From: Umbilicaria muhlenbergii
Taxonomy: Eukaryota > Ascomycota > Lecanoromycetes > Umbilicariales > Umbilicariaceae
Direction of reading: 5' to 3'
NCBI GenBank assembly: GCA_000611775.1
Contig: KK106982.1
Span: forward strand, 6,740,727 to 6,804,726
Length of the DNA: 64,000 nt
Numbering within the stretch: position 1 is the stretch's first letter; each line of letters begins with the position of its first letter. Under the pieces are notes generated by a model. It saw only the letters and a list, made by a program, of their open reading frames with translations, was not told where the DNA came from and did not search any database. Both the position numbers and the translations under genes were made by a program. Shown here in pieces: positions 12,550 to 25,229 of this stretch.

Positions 12550-14330
12550 CACTTTCACTTCTCTGCCTGTATCTCCGGCATGACTACATCTATAAATTCA
12601 GAGCAGTATGATTTCATTGTATTTCTCAAAGTGTGTCAGAACCTAGAGATCAACTTTCTTTCAATCACATGACAGCTGACCCTTGATCATCTTGAGATAA
12701 GTGCACAGAGTGAGGTTCTTCAGTCACTGATAAATCTAAGCTTAAGCTTTGCCTTCAATCATGTGAAAGTCTCTAGGTATCTCTCATGAGAGGAGAAAGA
12801 CACAATATATCAAGCTTTGATATCTCAGACCTCAGTCTTGAGACATTCTGAGATTCATGATCATTCAAACATCAATAGTCTCATCAGTGTATGCTGGGAT
12901 GTTAAACCGGGGGAAGATATTCAGAGTCAAGAATACATTCAGCCCTTAAGAGATGTTCTACCTCAAGACAACTTTGAAGCACAGTAGAATACTTCATTCA
13001 GCAAGTGAAAAGTCTGACCTGTGTTAATATTTAAGAAATCAAAGCATGATGATTTAAACTGCTTCATGAGGTCAGCATCTGAATCAAACCTGAATATCAC
13101 AGAAAGATTGAAGTTATGTGCAAATATCACAAGTGAAATTAAAAGCCTGCATGATAACTGTAAGGGGAGCAATACTACCTGGTATAAGCATTGAACTAAA
13201 CTTGTGAATAAGCATCATACATGAAGATATCAAGCCTCAGAACATGATTGTCTTTGAGGAAAAATTAAGATTATATACTGCAAAATTATCTGACCTTGAT
13301 CATTCTATCCTTTTCTGTAATGATGATAACTGTGCACTGATGACATGTACTAAACCCTGACAAGCTTCAGAACACAGTGACTGTAAGACATATCAATTAT
13401 TTGATATGATCAGTATGAAAGTCTACTCCTTCAGCATGATATGCTTATGACTTTTATTTCATGAATGACTATTTGAGCTGAGCATTACCTTCAATCTTCA
13501 TGGTATGAAAGTGAAAGGCTTGAATCATCTAAATGCATTAAAGAATGAAGAGGGTATGTCTGAGATCACTTAAAACTTGACATGAAAAGTGCAAGAGCTA
13601 TCACTGAATCAAATCCTGAATTTAACCAGATTCTTTGACTTATGCTTAGCACTCAATAATGTACACTGAGGCTCTGATATGCGCAGTTTACTGCAACTTC
13701 TTAGTGATGAATTCATTACATCAACAGCCTTGATGGCTACTGCAACTGTTACAAGAACATCAAGCAATGAGCTTCATAAACACTTCAGAGTAAACTCAGA
13801 TTTAATTTAAACAGTATGTATTTAATCAAGTTAATACAGATCTCAGAATCCGCCCTGAACTTTTATAATAATGATTATCATGTTCATATCTATATTACCT
13901 TCTATCTAAGAGAGAGATTATCTCATGTTGCAACAAAAGACATCAGCAATAAACTGCAATCTCAGCAGGCAGCATCTCAACTTGCTTTATGCTTTCACTT
14001 AAGCTTCAGAGTTATACTTGATGAAGAAGAGGTACAAGCAATGTTATAATGAAGCACAAGATTAATACAAGACCTTAATAAGAAAATTTTATCAATTAAG
14101 TAAGAAGACTACAGAGAACAGCATAAATATTACAGAAGTCTTTTTATAAAAGGATTTAACACAAGAATAAGTTATGAATATTATTATCACAGAAGTGATG
14201 TGTTGAATAAAGTTAAAGTAAAGCTGCAAAAAGACATAATTAGTCTGAGTTAAGTATTTCAAGATTCAGAATATGTCATAAATAGTGTGAGATTTATACT
14301 AGCTGAAATTTTCAGCTTTCAAGGAGAGTG
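12550..14330 (+). pseudogene. Broken kinase-like gene upstream of TPR array
   Basis: Around 13,215-13,330 the plus strand reads a kinase catalytic-loop motif, HEDIKPQN, then about 20 residues later LSDLDHS in the place of a DFG segment. Farther on are fragments resembling the later lobe of a kinase (YQLFDMISMKVYSFSMI). Stops and frame breaks are frequent, many at TGA. The TPR array at 14,331 follows without an obvious boundary, so kinase-like domain and repeats may once have belonged to one signalling protein of the fungal NLR/incompatibility type. That link is inference. Confidence 0.45.
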
Positions 14331-16110
14331 AAAGGAGGCTGAGGAGCTGAACATGCAAGTGATAAAGATAAGCTTAAAAATGCTGAGAGAGAAGCATTTA
14401 AACACACTGATCAGCATGATCAACCTGACATCAACATACAGCAATCAAGGATGATGAAAGAAGGCTGAGGAGCTGAAGGTGCAAGTGATGAAGATGAGAA
14501 AAAAAATGCTGAAAGAAAAGCATTCAGACACACTGATCATCACAGTCAACTTGACATCAACATACTGAAATCAAGGATGATGAAAAGAGGCTGAGAAGCT
14601 GAAGATGCAAGTGATGAAGATGAGAAAAAAAGTGCTGAGAGAGAAGCATTCAGACATACTGATCAGCATGATCAACTTGACATCAACATACTGAAATCAA
14701 GGACAGTGAAAGGAGGCTGAGAAGCTGAACATGTAAATGATGAAAATAAACTTAAGAGTACTGAGAGAGAAGCATTCTTCTACACTGATCAGCACAGTTA
14801 ATCTGACATTAACATACAGCAATCAAGAATGATGAAAGAAGACTGAGGAGCTGAAGATGCAAGTGATGAAGATGAAAAAAAAATGCTGAGAGAGAAGCAT
14901 TCAGACACACTGATCAGCATAATCAACTTGACATCAACATACAGGGATCAAGGACAGTGGAAGAAGACTGAAAAGCTGAAGATGCAAGTGATGAAGATGA
15001 GAAAAAGAGTGCTGAAAGAGAAGCATTCAGACACACTGATCAACATGATCAATCTGACATCAACATACAGCAATCAAGGACAGTGGAAGGAGGCTGAGAA
15101 GCTGAAAGTGCAAGTGATGAAGATGAGAAAAAAAATGCTGAGAGAGGAGCATTTAAACACACTGATCAGCATGATCAACCTGACATCAACATACAGGGAT
15201 CAAGGATGATGAAAGAAGGCTGAGAAGCTGAAGATGCAAGTGATGAAGATGAGAAAAAAAGTACTGAGAGAGAAGCATTCAAACACACTGATCAGCATGA
15301 TCAATCTAACATCAATATACAGCAATCAAGGACGGTGGAAGGAGACTGAGAAGTTAAAAGTGCAAGTGATGAAGATGAGAAAAAAAGTGCTGAGAGAGGA
15401 GCATTCTTCTACACTGATCATCACAGTCAACCTGACATCAACATACTGAAATCAAGGACAGTGAAAGGAGGCTGAGGAGCTGAACATGCAAGTGATGAAG
15501 ATAAACTTAAAAATACTGAGAGAGGAGCATCCTTTTACACTGATCATCACAGTCAACCTGACATCAACATACTGAAATCAAGGACGGTGAAAGAAGACTG
15601 AGAAGCTGAAGATGCAAGTGATGAAGATGAGAAAAAAAGTGCTGAGAGAGAAGCATTCTTCTACACTGATCAGCATGATCAACCTGACATCAACATATAA
15701 GGATCAAGGACAGTGAAAGAAGGCTGAGAAGTTGAACATGCAAGTGATGAAGATGAGCTTAAAAGTGCTGAAAGAGAAGCATTCTTCTACACTGATCATC
15801 ACAATCAACCTGACATCAACATACAGCAATCAAGGATGATGAAAGAAGGCTGAGGAGCTGAAGATGCAAGTGATGAAGATAAGAATGAAAATGCTGAGAG
15901 AGAAGCATTTAAACACACTAATCAGCATGATCAACCTGACATCAACATATGAGGATCAAGGATGATGAAAGAAGGCTGAGAAGCTGAAGGTGCAAGTGAT
16001 GAAGATGAGAATGAAAGTGCTGAAAAAGAAGCATTCAGACACACTGATCAACATGATCAACCTGACATCAACATACTGAAATCAAGGACAGTGGAAGGAG
16101 GCTGAGAAGC
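14331..16110 (+). repeat. 126-bp tandem array encoding decayed TPR repeats
   Basis: About 14 units at an exact 126-bp (42-codon) period; the AGGCTGA block recurs from near 14,336 to near 16,100. Each unit encodes a kinesin-light-chain-like TPR of the form GxWKEAEKLKVQVMKMRK, then VLREKHSDTLISMINLTSTY. Such 42-residue repeats are common at the C-terminus of fungal NB/PNP-TPR proteins. Units are very alike but differ at the GRW codons: ggacggtgg, ggacagtgg, ggacggtga, ggacagtga and ggatgatga all occur. Only short runs remain open (14,883-15,209 and 15,234-15,449). Confidence 0.9.
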
Positions 16111-17224
16111 TGAACATGCATGTCAAGATTTGAACTGAAGAAGACTCAAGGTGTTGATTTGCTATGTACTCAGAATAAGTACAAGATGTGACATGAGAAA
16201 GAAAAAAGAAACAACACTCAAAGCACTACTTGTAATCATGAGTGAATCATGCTAAAACTTGTTAAGCAATTCTCACTTAATCAACAACACTTCACTCAGA
16301 AGTATTCTTGAGTCACAATTGTGATAATACCTCCTCTTTATAACAGAGCTTCAGTGAGGCTCTTTGATGTCATTATACAGTGAGTGATGATCATCACTGT
16401 TGTAGTTAGCTCAGGTCTCATGGCCTACAGTGATTGAGTATTTTTAAAAGTAAATGTCAAGTGCTGTAGTTGCATCCTTGACATCCTCAAAGGGTTGATA
16501 AGTAGGTCTTGTTATGAGCATGATAATATTAAGTAGTGCACGCTAGATCTAGCGTGCTCAGTTGAAGGCTTGACTTGTACATATAAATAGTCAGACTTCC
16601 CCTTTTCATAGTGATTCCTCATAATTAATATTCTCATCATCATATCTGCATGATCAGCTCTGCATGATCCTGATAACATGTGTAATGAAGAGGTGACTTC
16701 AAGTCTGACAGAGTTATGTGAGATCAACTTCACACTTGTCACAACTCTTCTCTGAACAATATCATGTCACAGTTGTGAAAATCAGCTACTTTATTTAAAG
16801 CTCTTGTGTGCTGAAAATGAAATGACTGTTCTGTCAAGGAGAGTCAAACAGGGCACATTTAACTTTAAATTAATATTACAAGTTCAACTGCAAGACAAAG
16901 AATTAAGACAGAGCGTGATTTTGTTCTGAGCTTGTTTCATGATTGAGTTACTGTCTGAACAGAAAATCCTGTTTTCAAGAACTTCATGAAGGCTGTGTTG
17001 AGGTATGCATCTCTTCAACACTATGCAGTAAATGAGGAAGGTTCCTAGGTGATAAAGTAAGAATTCAAGTTTTAAGCATCATTTATTACTTGATTTCCGT
17101 CCTGAATTAAATCTCTGTTAAGTTGTAAGCATCTTCTGTGTGTGTAGAAGGGTTAAATTCTCTTAAAAGCTCTTGTGAGTCACCTAAATACTGTTTAAGA
17201 AGACGCTAGGCCTAGTCAAATCAT
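16111..17224. other. Decayed sequence, nothing recognised
   Basis: CpG-poor tract after the TPR array. The last unit is truncated near 16,120. No domain or structured repeat was seen; the open frame at 16,512-16,742 (minus) is unremarkable. Confidence 0.4.
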
Positions 17225-17490
17225 ATGTCAGAGTCATCATACAACAAGATGACAGTATGACTGTATTATGACAAGATTATGTATGATGACCAAGTGAGTA
17301 GCATCTTGACATCAAGTGAAAACTCTGCATGAAGCGGTTTTAAAACCTGCTTCTTCAGTGATCAGTTCACTTACTGAATGAAATACTATGACCACTATTA
17401 AGCATCATATATGACTGTTGTGACATCATAATTATCACTATGACACCCTGTTCAACCACCTTATGATGTACCCGTCATACTCAGCCCCTC
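17225..17490 (+). repeat. Dispersed direct repeat, copy 2
   Basis: Second copy of the block at 6,205-6,490: GTATGAC words, then a tract starting GACATCAAGTGAAAACTCTG and ending CATACTCAGCCCCTCAC. It is about 11 kb away in the same orientation. Confidence 0.6.
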
Positions 17491-18399
17491 ACACCATATA
17501 TCACCACATAGGGTAAGTGTGATTCAGCATCACTGTAACAGTCTTTAACCTTGTTTCTCATGCTCACAGTATCAATTAACCTCTTTATCACGCAAGAGTT
17601 CCTTCTAGCATAAATAGAATTCAACATATGAATCAAGCAATGAAGGTGACAGAGGTATTGAATGTACTCACCTCATCATTGAGGACAAAAAAGAGGATGA
17701 CAAAAGAGATTAAGACAAAAGAGATCAATGAGGAAATAAAGAGACAGAGGCAGATGATGAAAGAGAGGAACCTGACAGTGATGATGACAAAAACAAGACA
17801 CCTCTGTTATGTTTCACAAAGCAGAGTTATTCATCTGATGCTGATGAGAAGCCTTCAGAGAAGTGTCAGATTAAATGCTGCTGCTGTTCATTATTCCTTC
17901 AAAATGAAGTGATTCATAATCTGAATGAGTGTACAATGCGCATTTTAGATTCAAATAGTGAATGATATTCTGAGATTCAATAAGTACTCTACGTGCGTCT
18001 ACTTGAACTGTAGCGGAGTCAGTGAGCAGCTTGAATTGTTGAGAAGAAGTGCCTTAAGTCACTTGCTGAGTTTTAAGCTTAAACCTTTAATATCTTCAAT
18101 TATAAGGATGATGAGCAGGAGCTTTGAAAGCATCACTGAAGAGTGAAGAAGAGTCTGAGAAGGTTATGAAGACTCAGAGGAAGAGAGGAAGCCCTGCTCA
18201 GCTGAGGCAAAAAGAGTGAATGAGGTGAAGAGGTGATTGAGGAGTGAGAGAAAGTATTATCTTGAGATTAAAGTCCTGATAACTTTCATAAAGAAGAGGT
18301 TTCAGAAGTCATTCTCACTGTCACTCTCATCATCACTGCCCTCACTGCTGCTGAAGAGAGAAGGTGTCTGAATTCACTGCTGTGAGTACACTCACTGTC
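17491..18399. other. Decayed sequence, nothing recognised
   Basis: TCA/TGA-rich tract. The plus-strand frames at 17,628-17,912 and 17,958-18,146 are rich in Lys, Met and Glu as expected from this composition, and show no family signature. Confidence 0.4.
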
Positions 18400-19420
18400 T
18401 GCCTCAGCTTCTTGCATGATTCAATGAGCCTTTCTTGAACTTCTCAAACATATGACATTTCTGATCAAGCTTTAACTCAGCTTCAACTGATGACACTCTG
18501 CCTTCAGCTATCTTATTCAGCTGCTCATTTGTTTAAGAGCTCTTCAGTGATGCTCAATCTGAGGACAAATATTCCATCTTCTTCAGCTTAAAAGGCAAGG
18601 ATGTGAGTCAGCTGAGACACAGTGATGTCTCATCCTTTAGGAAAGATAAGTTGAATTGTGTCATCACCTGATTCAGGCAGTGCTGAATGCTGCAATCACT
18701 GTCACCACAGACTGAATCAGTGCCTAGAACTCATGTGAGCTTAACTCAACAAGACTGTCAATCATCTCAGGTGAAACTGTCACAGGAGGTGTCAACAGAT
18801 CATTTTCAACAGCTCAGGCCTGAGGTGTGCATTAATGACACAGTGACAGGATCCTCACCTTGAAACATGAGGCATTTGTTTCAATCAGTCTTGACGTGAG
18901 GAGGGCAGCTCTGACTGAGGCTTCACTGTGTTAACATTTCCTTCATCACAAACACTGATTGCACATCACTGACTGCAGGAAGGGTGGTTATGTCAAGTTC
19001 ACTTAAATATTAACTGAAGTGTCAGCAGAGCGCAGCGGCAACATGTGAAAAGGTTGAAAGGAAAAGAAGAAATGCAGAAAGAGCAGTCAAGAAAGTGTTG
19101 AAACATAAACAATGAAAAAGGGTTCCTGTGCCTGAGGAAGATAAAGATGCTTGAAGCATCAATGATCACAGTCACAATGAGAGGCCTCATGACTGAGAGT
19201 CAGCAGGTGTTGAGAGTTCATACTGATCATCACAGCTTCTCAGTCACCTGCGCTTGCACAGTCACTCTGAAGATCAAGGTTCAGTCTGAGTGAGCTGTTT
19301 ATGACATGTGACTGGGAGAGCTGACTGTCAAGGGGAGGAACATGAAGGTGAAAGTTAAAGAGAAGCAAGAGGAAGCATGAAAGGAAGAGTGATATTTATA
19401 TATCAAGAGAAAGTGATGAG
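18400..19420 (+). repeat. Dispersed repeat family B, copy 1
   Basis: Diverged but collinear with 25,230-26,310 in the same orientation. Shared landmarks are GGCAGTGCTGAA/AGCAGTGCTGAA, a CAGACTGA block, GCATGAGGCATTT/ACATGAGGCATTT, GAGGGCAGCTC/AAGGGCAACTC, and the AGAAGCAAGAGGA end region. Most differences are transitions. Function unknown; it may be a captured gene or an unclassified transposon. Confidence 0.55.
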
Positions 19421-19499
19421 AGGCTGCATGAACACATGTTGCCTGATCAGGTGATGTTTAACTGAATGAGGTAATTCACTGTGACGCAGTCTACATCAT

Positions 19500-20940
19500 A
19501 CCTCTGCAAAGAACTTTTTTCAATCCTCAACAAATGTCTCTGCTTGAGCCTTTATCTTAAACTGCTTGTGATAAGCACTTGAGATTTCATAAATCTCTTT
19601 CAACACTCCTGTTGTTTCACTGCATCACATAAGCAATCTTATCAACCACTTGCCATTGAGGTATCATATTATCAGGCAGCATGAATATCAGGTTTTGCTT
19701 CATGAGTGACTGCATAATACATCATATTATTCCTTTTCAGTGTGATTTTCAGTGCTGTATTTTTGATGATCTTCTTATACTTGAAGACTTCCTTTCTCAT
19801 CATGTATTCATGAGTTGCTTCAATTGTGAAGAAGGCTTCATGTAAAGCATCACAGTTCATTACTCATGAATGTGCATCTCTTCTATCAAACACAAATTAA
19901 CATGATGTTCATCACCACCCTCTCAAGTAGAATATCATGATGAAAAGATCATAAGCTCATCAACATGCTCATTAATGACAGCATAATACTCTTTATTCCC
20001 TCTTCTACACTTAACTCTCATATTGCAAGGCTTCAGATAGCTTCAAAACATAAATATGACTTGCAAACTGATTCACAACAATACTGAGTTGAGCGTCATC
20101 AGCCTTGCACTGATGAAAAGTGCAGGATAAGTTAAATCATCTATTCTGAGTATCTTGCATATTTTGCCACATGACTACACCTTGATTGAGCAACAAAGAA
20201 TCAGATGACAAATGCACATACTGTAAATTCTCAACACACACAGCTTCAACATTCATTGATGAATGTATCATAATTGTTAAGAAGTTCTGATCTGATCAGT
20301 TTTCAAAATTAAAATTCACACTGATGAGAGACATAATACATAAATGCTGAGGAGGAAAGTATAACTCAACAGAAATGATCTTGCAGAATATTAAATGCAT
20401 ATGTGAAAATTAATCATTCACTTGTGACTGTTCATTCAGTGCATAGTGCTGCATTCAAATGATCATTAACTTCTTGTCTTCAACCTCTGTATCATTTGAT
20501 CCTTCACTCAGTGCTGCTTTTTACAGCGTGAAAGGAAGTACTCTTGAAGAAAGTGTTAATATAAGAGTGCTTCTTGTGAGAACACTGATGACAATGATTA
20601 CACAAAGATCACAGGAAGTGGCCTGAAACTGAGAGTCAACATAATGTGAATCAGAGGTTGATGTAGCGTCACACCTGATGCACTCAACAAATATCACTCA
20701 TTTTTCAAACATAGATTCAACATAATTACTATGATGCTTCACCTTGCTTCTCTAAGATAGAAAGAAGATTATCATAGCAGTTATTGCACAAGAGCTTGTC
20801 TCATTTGTTCTTAACATAACTCATGAGCTTTGATGTTTTTTCAAGACTGCAGTGATTGCAAATGAATTTTGCGTGCTTGACAAGTTGATGCAGGCACAAA
20901 GAGTCATGTTGAGGGAAAATCTTTTTCACTTCACCTAATG
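19500..20940 (-). pseudogene. Broken gene with Cys-rich (zinc-binding-like) segment
   Basis: On the minus strand near 20,760-20,900 the fragments read HAKFICNHCSLEKTSKLMS followed closely by KLLCNNCY. This gives two CxxC pairs about 25-30 residues apart, as in a small zinc-binding domain. Many in-frame stops follow. The longest open stretch, at 19,672-19,860, has no recognisable motif. It ends shortly before the left end of the pogo element. The family is not identified. Confidence 0.35.
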
Positions 20941-20974
20941 ACATCATTGGCTTTTAAGTGTTTTAATGTATTTA

Positions 20975-22815
20975 GACATTTATTTGATCATGTCAGTCAC
21001 TCAGTCACCTGCACCCCTCACTCAGTACTTGACGCATAGAATTTATGCAATGTTAATGACTCAAGTCAGTCAAAAGGTTCTGAAAGAGGGAAGACTTCTT
21101 CTAGCTTTTCAAGCAGTGAAAACTGACAAAGAGAAAAGTATTTGAGCTGCAGCAAGCTCATATGATGTATCATGATTCACATTGACTGACTGACTTTGAG
21201 GATGAGTAACGTGACGCGTCACTCAAGTCAAGAACCACAAATTAATCTTTATAAAGGAAGAAACTCTTCTGCAATGAATTAATTCAATGAATGAATGAGG
21301 TCTTTCACTATGATCACAAGCTGTAAGAAGAATGGCCTTGATTATTATTACTGATCACATCAGGTCAAGAACATGAACTCTGTTAATTATCAGAAGCAAA
21401 TGAGTCAACTGATTCATTAATCAACACCTGCAACTCAAGTCTAAATGATCTAAGAAGTATGATCACCAATGAGTCAAATGTGAGGATTCAGAGATTATTG
21501 AGAATTGATTTCAACTCATATGCAACATGATGGCAAAACATGGAATCCTGAATGAGGATATATACAATTTTGATGAGACTGACTTTCAGATGAGCATTCT
21601 TGCCACTGCAAAGGTGATTACTAGAGCAGAAAGAGTTGACAGACCAGTCATAAAACAGTCAGAGAATTAGAAGTGAGTTACAGCAGTTGAGGTTATCAGT
21701 GCAACAGGATGAGTGCTGTCATCTATGATCATCTTAATGAAAGTAATGCATTAAGCTTCTTGATATCATGATGACCTGATATCACCTGACTGAACAATCA
21801 CAGTCAGTAAGAACAGATGAACAGATGACAACCTTGAGCTTCAATGACTCAAGGAAGTGTTTGACAAGCACATCAAATCTCAGACACATGAAGTACATCA
21901 ACTACTAATCCTAGATGAACACGGAAGCCATGCAACATCAGAGTTTGATAAATACTGCTCAGATAACTTCATCATTCTGCTCTGTATGTCAGCACATTCA
22001 TCACATCTGCTACAATCACTGAATGTGAGTTGCTTTGCCCCTCTGAAGAGAATCTACAGGAAGTCTGTGAAGGATAAGATTCAACTCAGTATTAATCATA
22101 CTGACAAGGTCAAGTTTCTACACTCTTATCAAAAGGCTCAGACAGTAGCAATAAACCCTTTAACTGTTATCAACAGTTTTGCAGTCATTGAACTCATTTC
22201 TTTTAATCCTGACTGAGTGCTTTCTTGACTTCAGATCATACATACTTCATCTCCTCAACTTCCTCTTGAACTTACTGCTACTACCTGAGTGCCTGAGACA
22301 CCACACAACCTGCATGACTTGAGTTGTCAGGCAGAAACAGTCAAGAAGTTATTAGAAGATAAGATAATCAATTCTATAAACTCAACACAACTGACTTTGA
22401 CACAGTTGTTCAAGGGCTGTGAGATGATCATGCAGAATGCCCTGCTCTTAACTGATGAAAACAAGCAGTTACAGATGATTAATGAAAGACAAATGAAGAA
22501 GAAGAGTTCTAAAAGGTCTTATGTTGTCAAAGAAGATGTTTTAACTGAGGAGGAAAGCTTAAATCAAGTATAATTAACTGCAGAAGTCAATTCAGTAGTG
22601 GTAATGAAAGCAGAGAGGTCACTTAAAACATGTGCATCAAGCAGATGTAGTTACTGTGATTCACTTAAACATACTGCCTGTACTTATATCAATTATTAAT
22701 TAAATAATCTACTATTTATTTTGATTCTACTTGCATTGATTGTCATAATATTATACTTGAAGTACTAAGTAGGGGGTGCAGGCGGCTGAGTGATTAACAT
22801 GACTAAGTAAATGTC
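20975..22815 (+). mobile_element. Decayed Fot1/pogo-type DNA transposon
   Basis: Terminal inverted repeats of about 55 bp occupy 20,975-21,030 and 22,760-22,815. They share the words ACATTTA, TCACTCAG, CCTGCACCCC and AGTACTT, with scattered C/T differences. Between them is a broken transposase on the plus strand. Size (about 1.84 kb) and coding content match the Tc1/mariner-pogo (Fot1) group of fungi. The composition matches the surrounding decay, though the right repeat keeps a GGCGGC. Confidence 0.85.
21050..22573 (+). pseudogene. Pogo/Fot1 transposase, inactivated
   Basis: DDE-type transposase that would have cut and joined the element's ends. The first acidic motif is YNFDETDFQM near 21,562. 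The second is LLILDEHGSHAT near 21,908, in the longest open stretch (21,857-22,216). The third, expected as PLDVxxFxPLK, reads SLNVSCFAPLK near 22,017, so the catalytic Asp is Asn, a G-to-A change. The upstream DNA-binding part is full of stops. The final stretch (22,289-22,573) has the charged coiled tail usual in this family. It is not functional in cis. Confidence 0.85.
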
Positions 22816-25229
22816 TGAATACATTAATCAATAAGAATGATTTGTCAGTTGATTCTCAGGAATCAAGGTAATTCAGAGACAAATATAAGATCACTGATCA
22901 TATTAGCCTTCAACAGAATTATATCAAGAGATGCTTTTCCTCTTTAAATGAAATTAGATGATGTTGTTTTAAGAGTGCAACCTCATGAATGTGATGATTA
23001 ATGTCTTCACGGGTTGCTGTCACCTGAGAAACTGAGACATGTAGTGTCAGAGAGCTCAAAGGAATGATTAAGTCTGCATTAAAGAAAATCATGAAAAAGC
23101 ATGTCAGCAAAATAAGACATGCTTACAGCATGAGGGTCTTGACAAGGACATGATGTTAAACTTAAAATTAATTTTACCCCTTCAGATCTCTCAACTGCTG
23201 ACATCATTATTCAACCCTTGAGAGTTCAGCTCTTTCAATTCAGCCTTATGTTTGATTATTTCTACATGAGCACGCTGCTCTGAATTAATGAACAGTCAGC
23301 CTTGATGTTAATTATATATGAAGCATGAGTTGAACAAAAACACAGAAGTGCATCATCTGATTATCAAAACTACTTAGTAAGTCAGAAGAAAGTTAAGTGA
23401 TATTTGATCATCCTTGACTTAACATTTACATTTTGACACCTTCTTCACCTTTCAGCTTTATATTAACTCAGGTGCAGTGAGATGGCCTGTGAGCATTCAA
23501 GATGATTTTTATTCAATGAGGTATTTCTTGCACAGTTTATCATGCTTTCACTTTATGTTTCTTTCATTGATGACAGATAGACACCTTTTCTTTGTAAGAT
23601 GCAGTAAAGATGTGTTGTGCTTAACATTATCATCATTTGATTTTTCTTCTCTGTCATTCACCTCTTTTTTTTTGTCATCTTGCTGATTTTCCTTCTTTTT
23701 CTCACCTGAGAGGTCAAGCTTAATGTCATTAAGATCTTCATCACTTAACTCACATGCTTGTTTACCTTATGCTAATGAGGGGAGGGTCAGGCAGCGTGAA
23801 GGAGGAATACTTGAGATAAAATGTTCATTCTTTTTGTGAAGACTGAAACATCTGGCTCAGCACAGTCTGTCAGTATTAAAATTATCAAGAGGGTGATGTC
23901 AAGTCCTACTCAGTTGATTCTGAATTCATCATCAAAGTCAATGAAGTGCTGAGTGAACTCTGATTCACATCATGCTCTTCAGAAACTGAGTCATCACTGA
24001 TGTTGCATTTATTATTATCATCAGCATCTCATTCAGCATCCTGAGTGTCATCATCCTCTGAATGATCATCATTCAATATTATTAACTTATCTGCAGGCTG
24101 TCAATATCATGTTCAGTGATATGTAAAGTTGATGTATTTACTCTTGCTCTCACCTCATCTTGATCTGAGACAGGCAACCTTATTACAATTGTTTTTAACA
24201 GCATGATCAACATGTCCTTCAGATCCTCATATTATGTATTCATCACTTCAACTCACTCATTGTGACTCTTGCATTTCTTCAGTACTGAATAACAGCTTTT
24301 TTAAAGTTAAAAGGTCATCATCTTCCTGATTATTACTGCAATCATGATGTCAAGTAATACTGAGTCTGTATGAAGTACCTGAGGTCATTAGTTCATGTTC
24401 ATTTAAAAACAGAGCAGAAGATTTCACTTCTGATGTTTATTTTACTGCTGTTAAACTCTGATGCTGACTTGTAAAATGAATTGAGGGATCTCTTCAGCAT
24501 GAAGTTATTCATGTTTAAAAGTTTAATTAAGCTGTTGTCTTGAAGTCTCCTGCTCAGTTCATTATTTAATTCAAGAGTTAAGACACTATTGCTCTGCCTG
24601 CTGACTATGAGAACATCAAGGTTCAACACTGTAAATCACTGATTATTAAGCAGGCCAGCCTTGATTGAAGGTTGATAAAAGTCAACAAAATTCATGTCAA
24701 TGAACATCATTGTGTGACATAGATGTAAATTGTAATTAATGCAATACAGATAAATTGATCTATTTGATAAAGAAGTCTGAAAGAGAAGTCTGTGATGAAG
24801 AAAAGTAGCAAGAAGAGGGTCATATATGCTGAGGATTACAAGATCATCCTCTGAAATCTCTTGACTTGCAAACCTTATTTCATTCCTTAAAACTGCTGAT
24901 CACTGATCTTCAGTCATTCAGCTCACATCAACTGACATGCTCTGACACAGCTTTTAATCATGAAAATCATGCATTTCATTCACAATTTATGCAGAATGTG
25001 TTTCACTGCACTCTTCAAAGACATCTCACATCTGTTGAGCTACATCAGTTGCTGCAGGCTGAATCCTTAAGCTGATGTTTTCATGATGCATCAGCTGTAT
25101 CATCTCCTCTCATCATTCTCAGTGAAAAACAAGATCAACATCTCAAGGCTTCTGTATTATGTTCAATCATGAGTGATGCATGTAGTGATTAAAAGACTCA
25201 GCTGAGATGATCTCCTCCTTTTAACTTTT
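22816..25229. other. Decayed sequence, nothing recognised
   Basis: CpG-poor tract of 2.4 kb with short open frames in both strands (for example 24,399-24,629 minus and 24,866-25,075 plus). None shows a known motif. It is probably older repeat material. Confidence 0.4.

Noticed and set aside
14331-16110. CRISPR-like or satellite interpretation of the 126-bp array
   Set aside because: The period is a multiple of three, there are no unique spacers, and the units encode clear TPR sequence.
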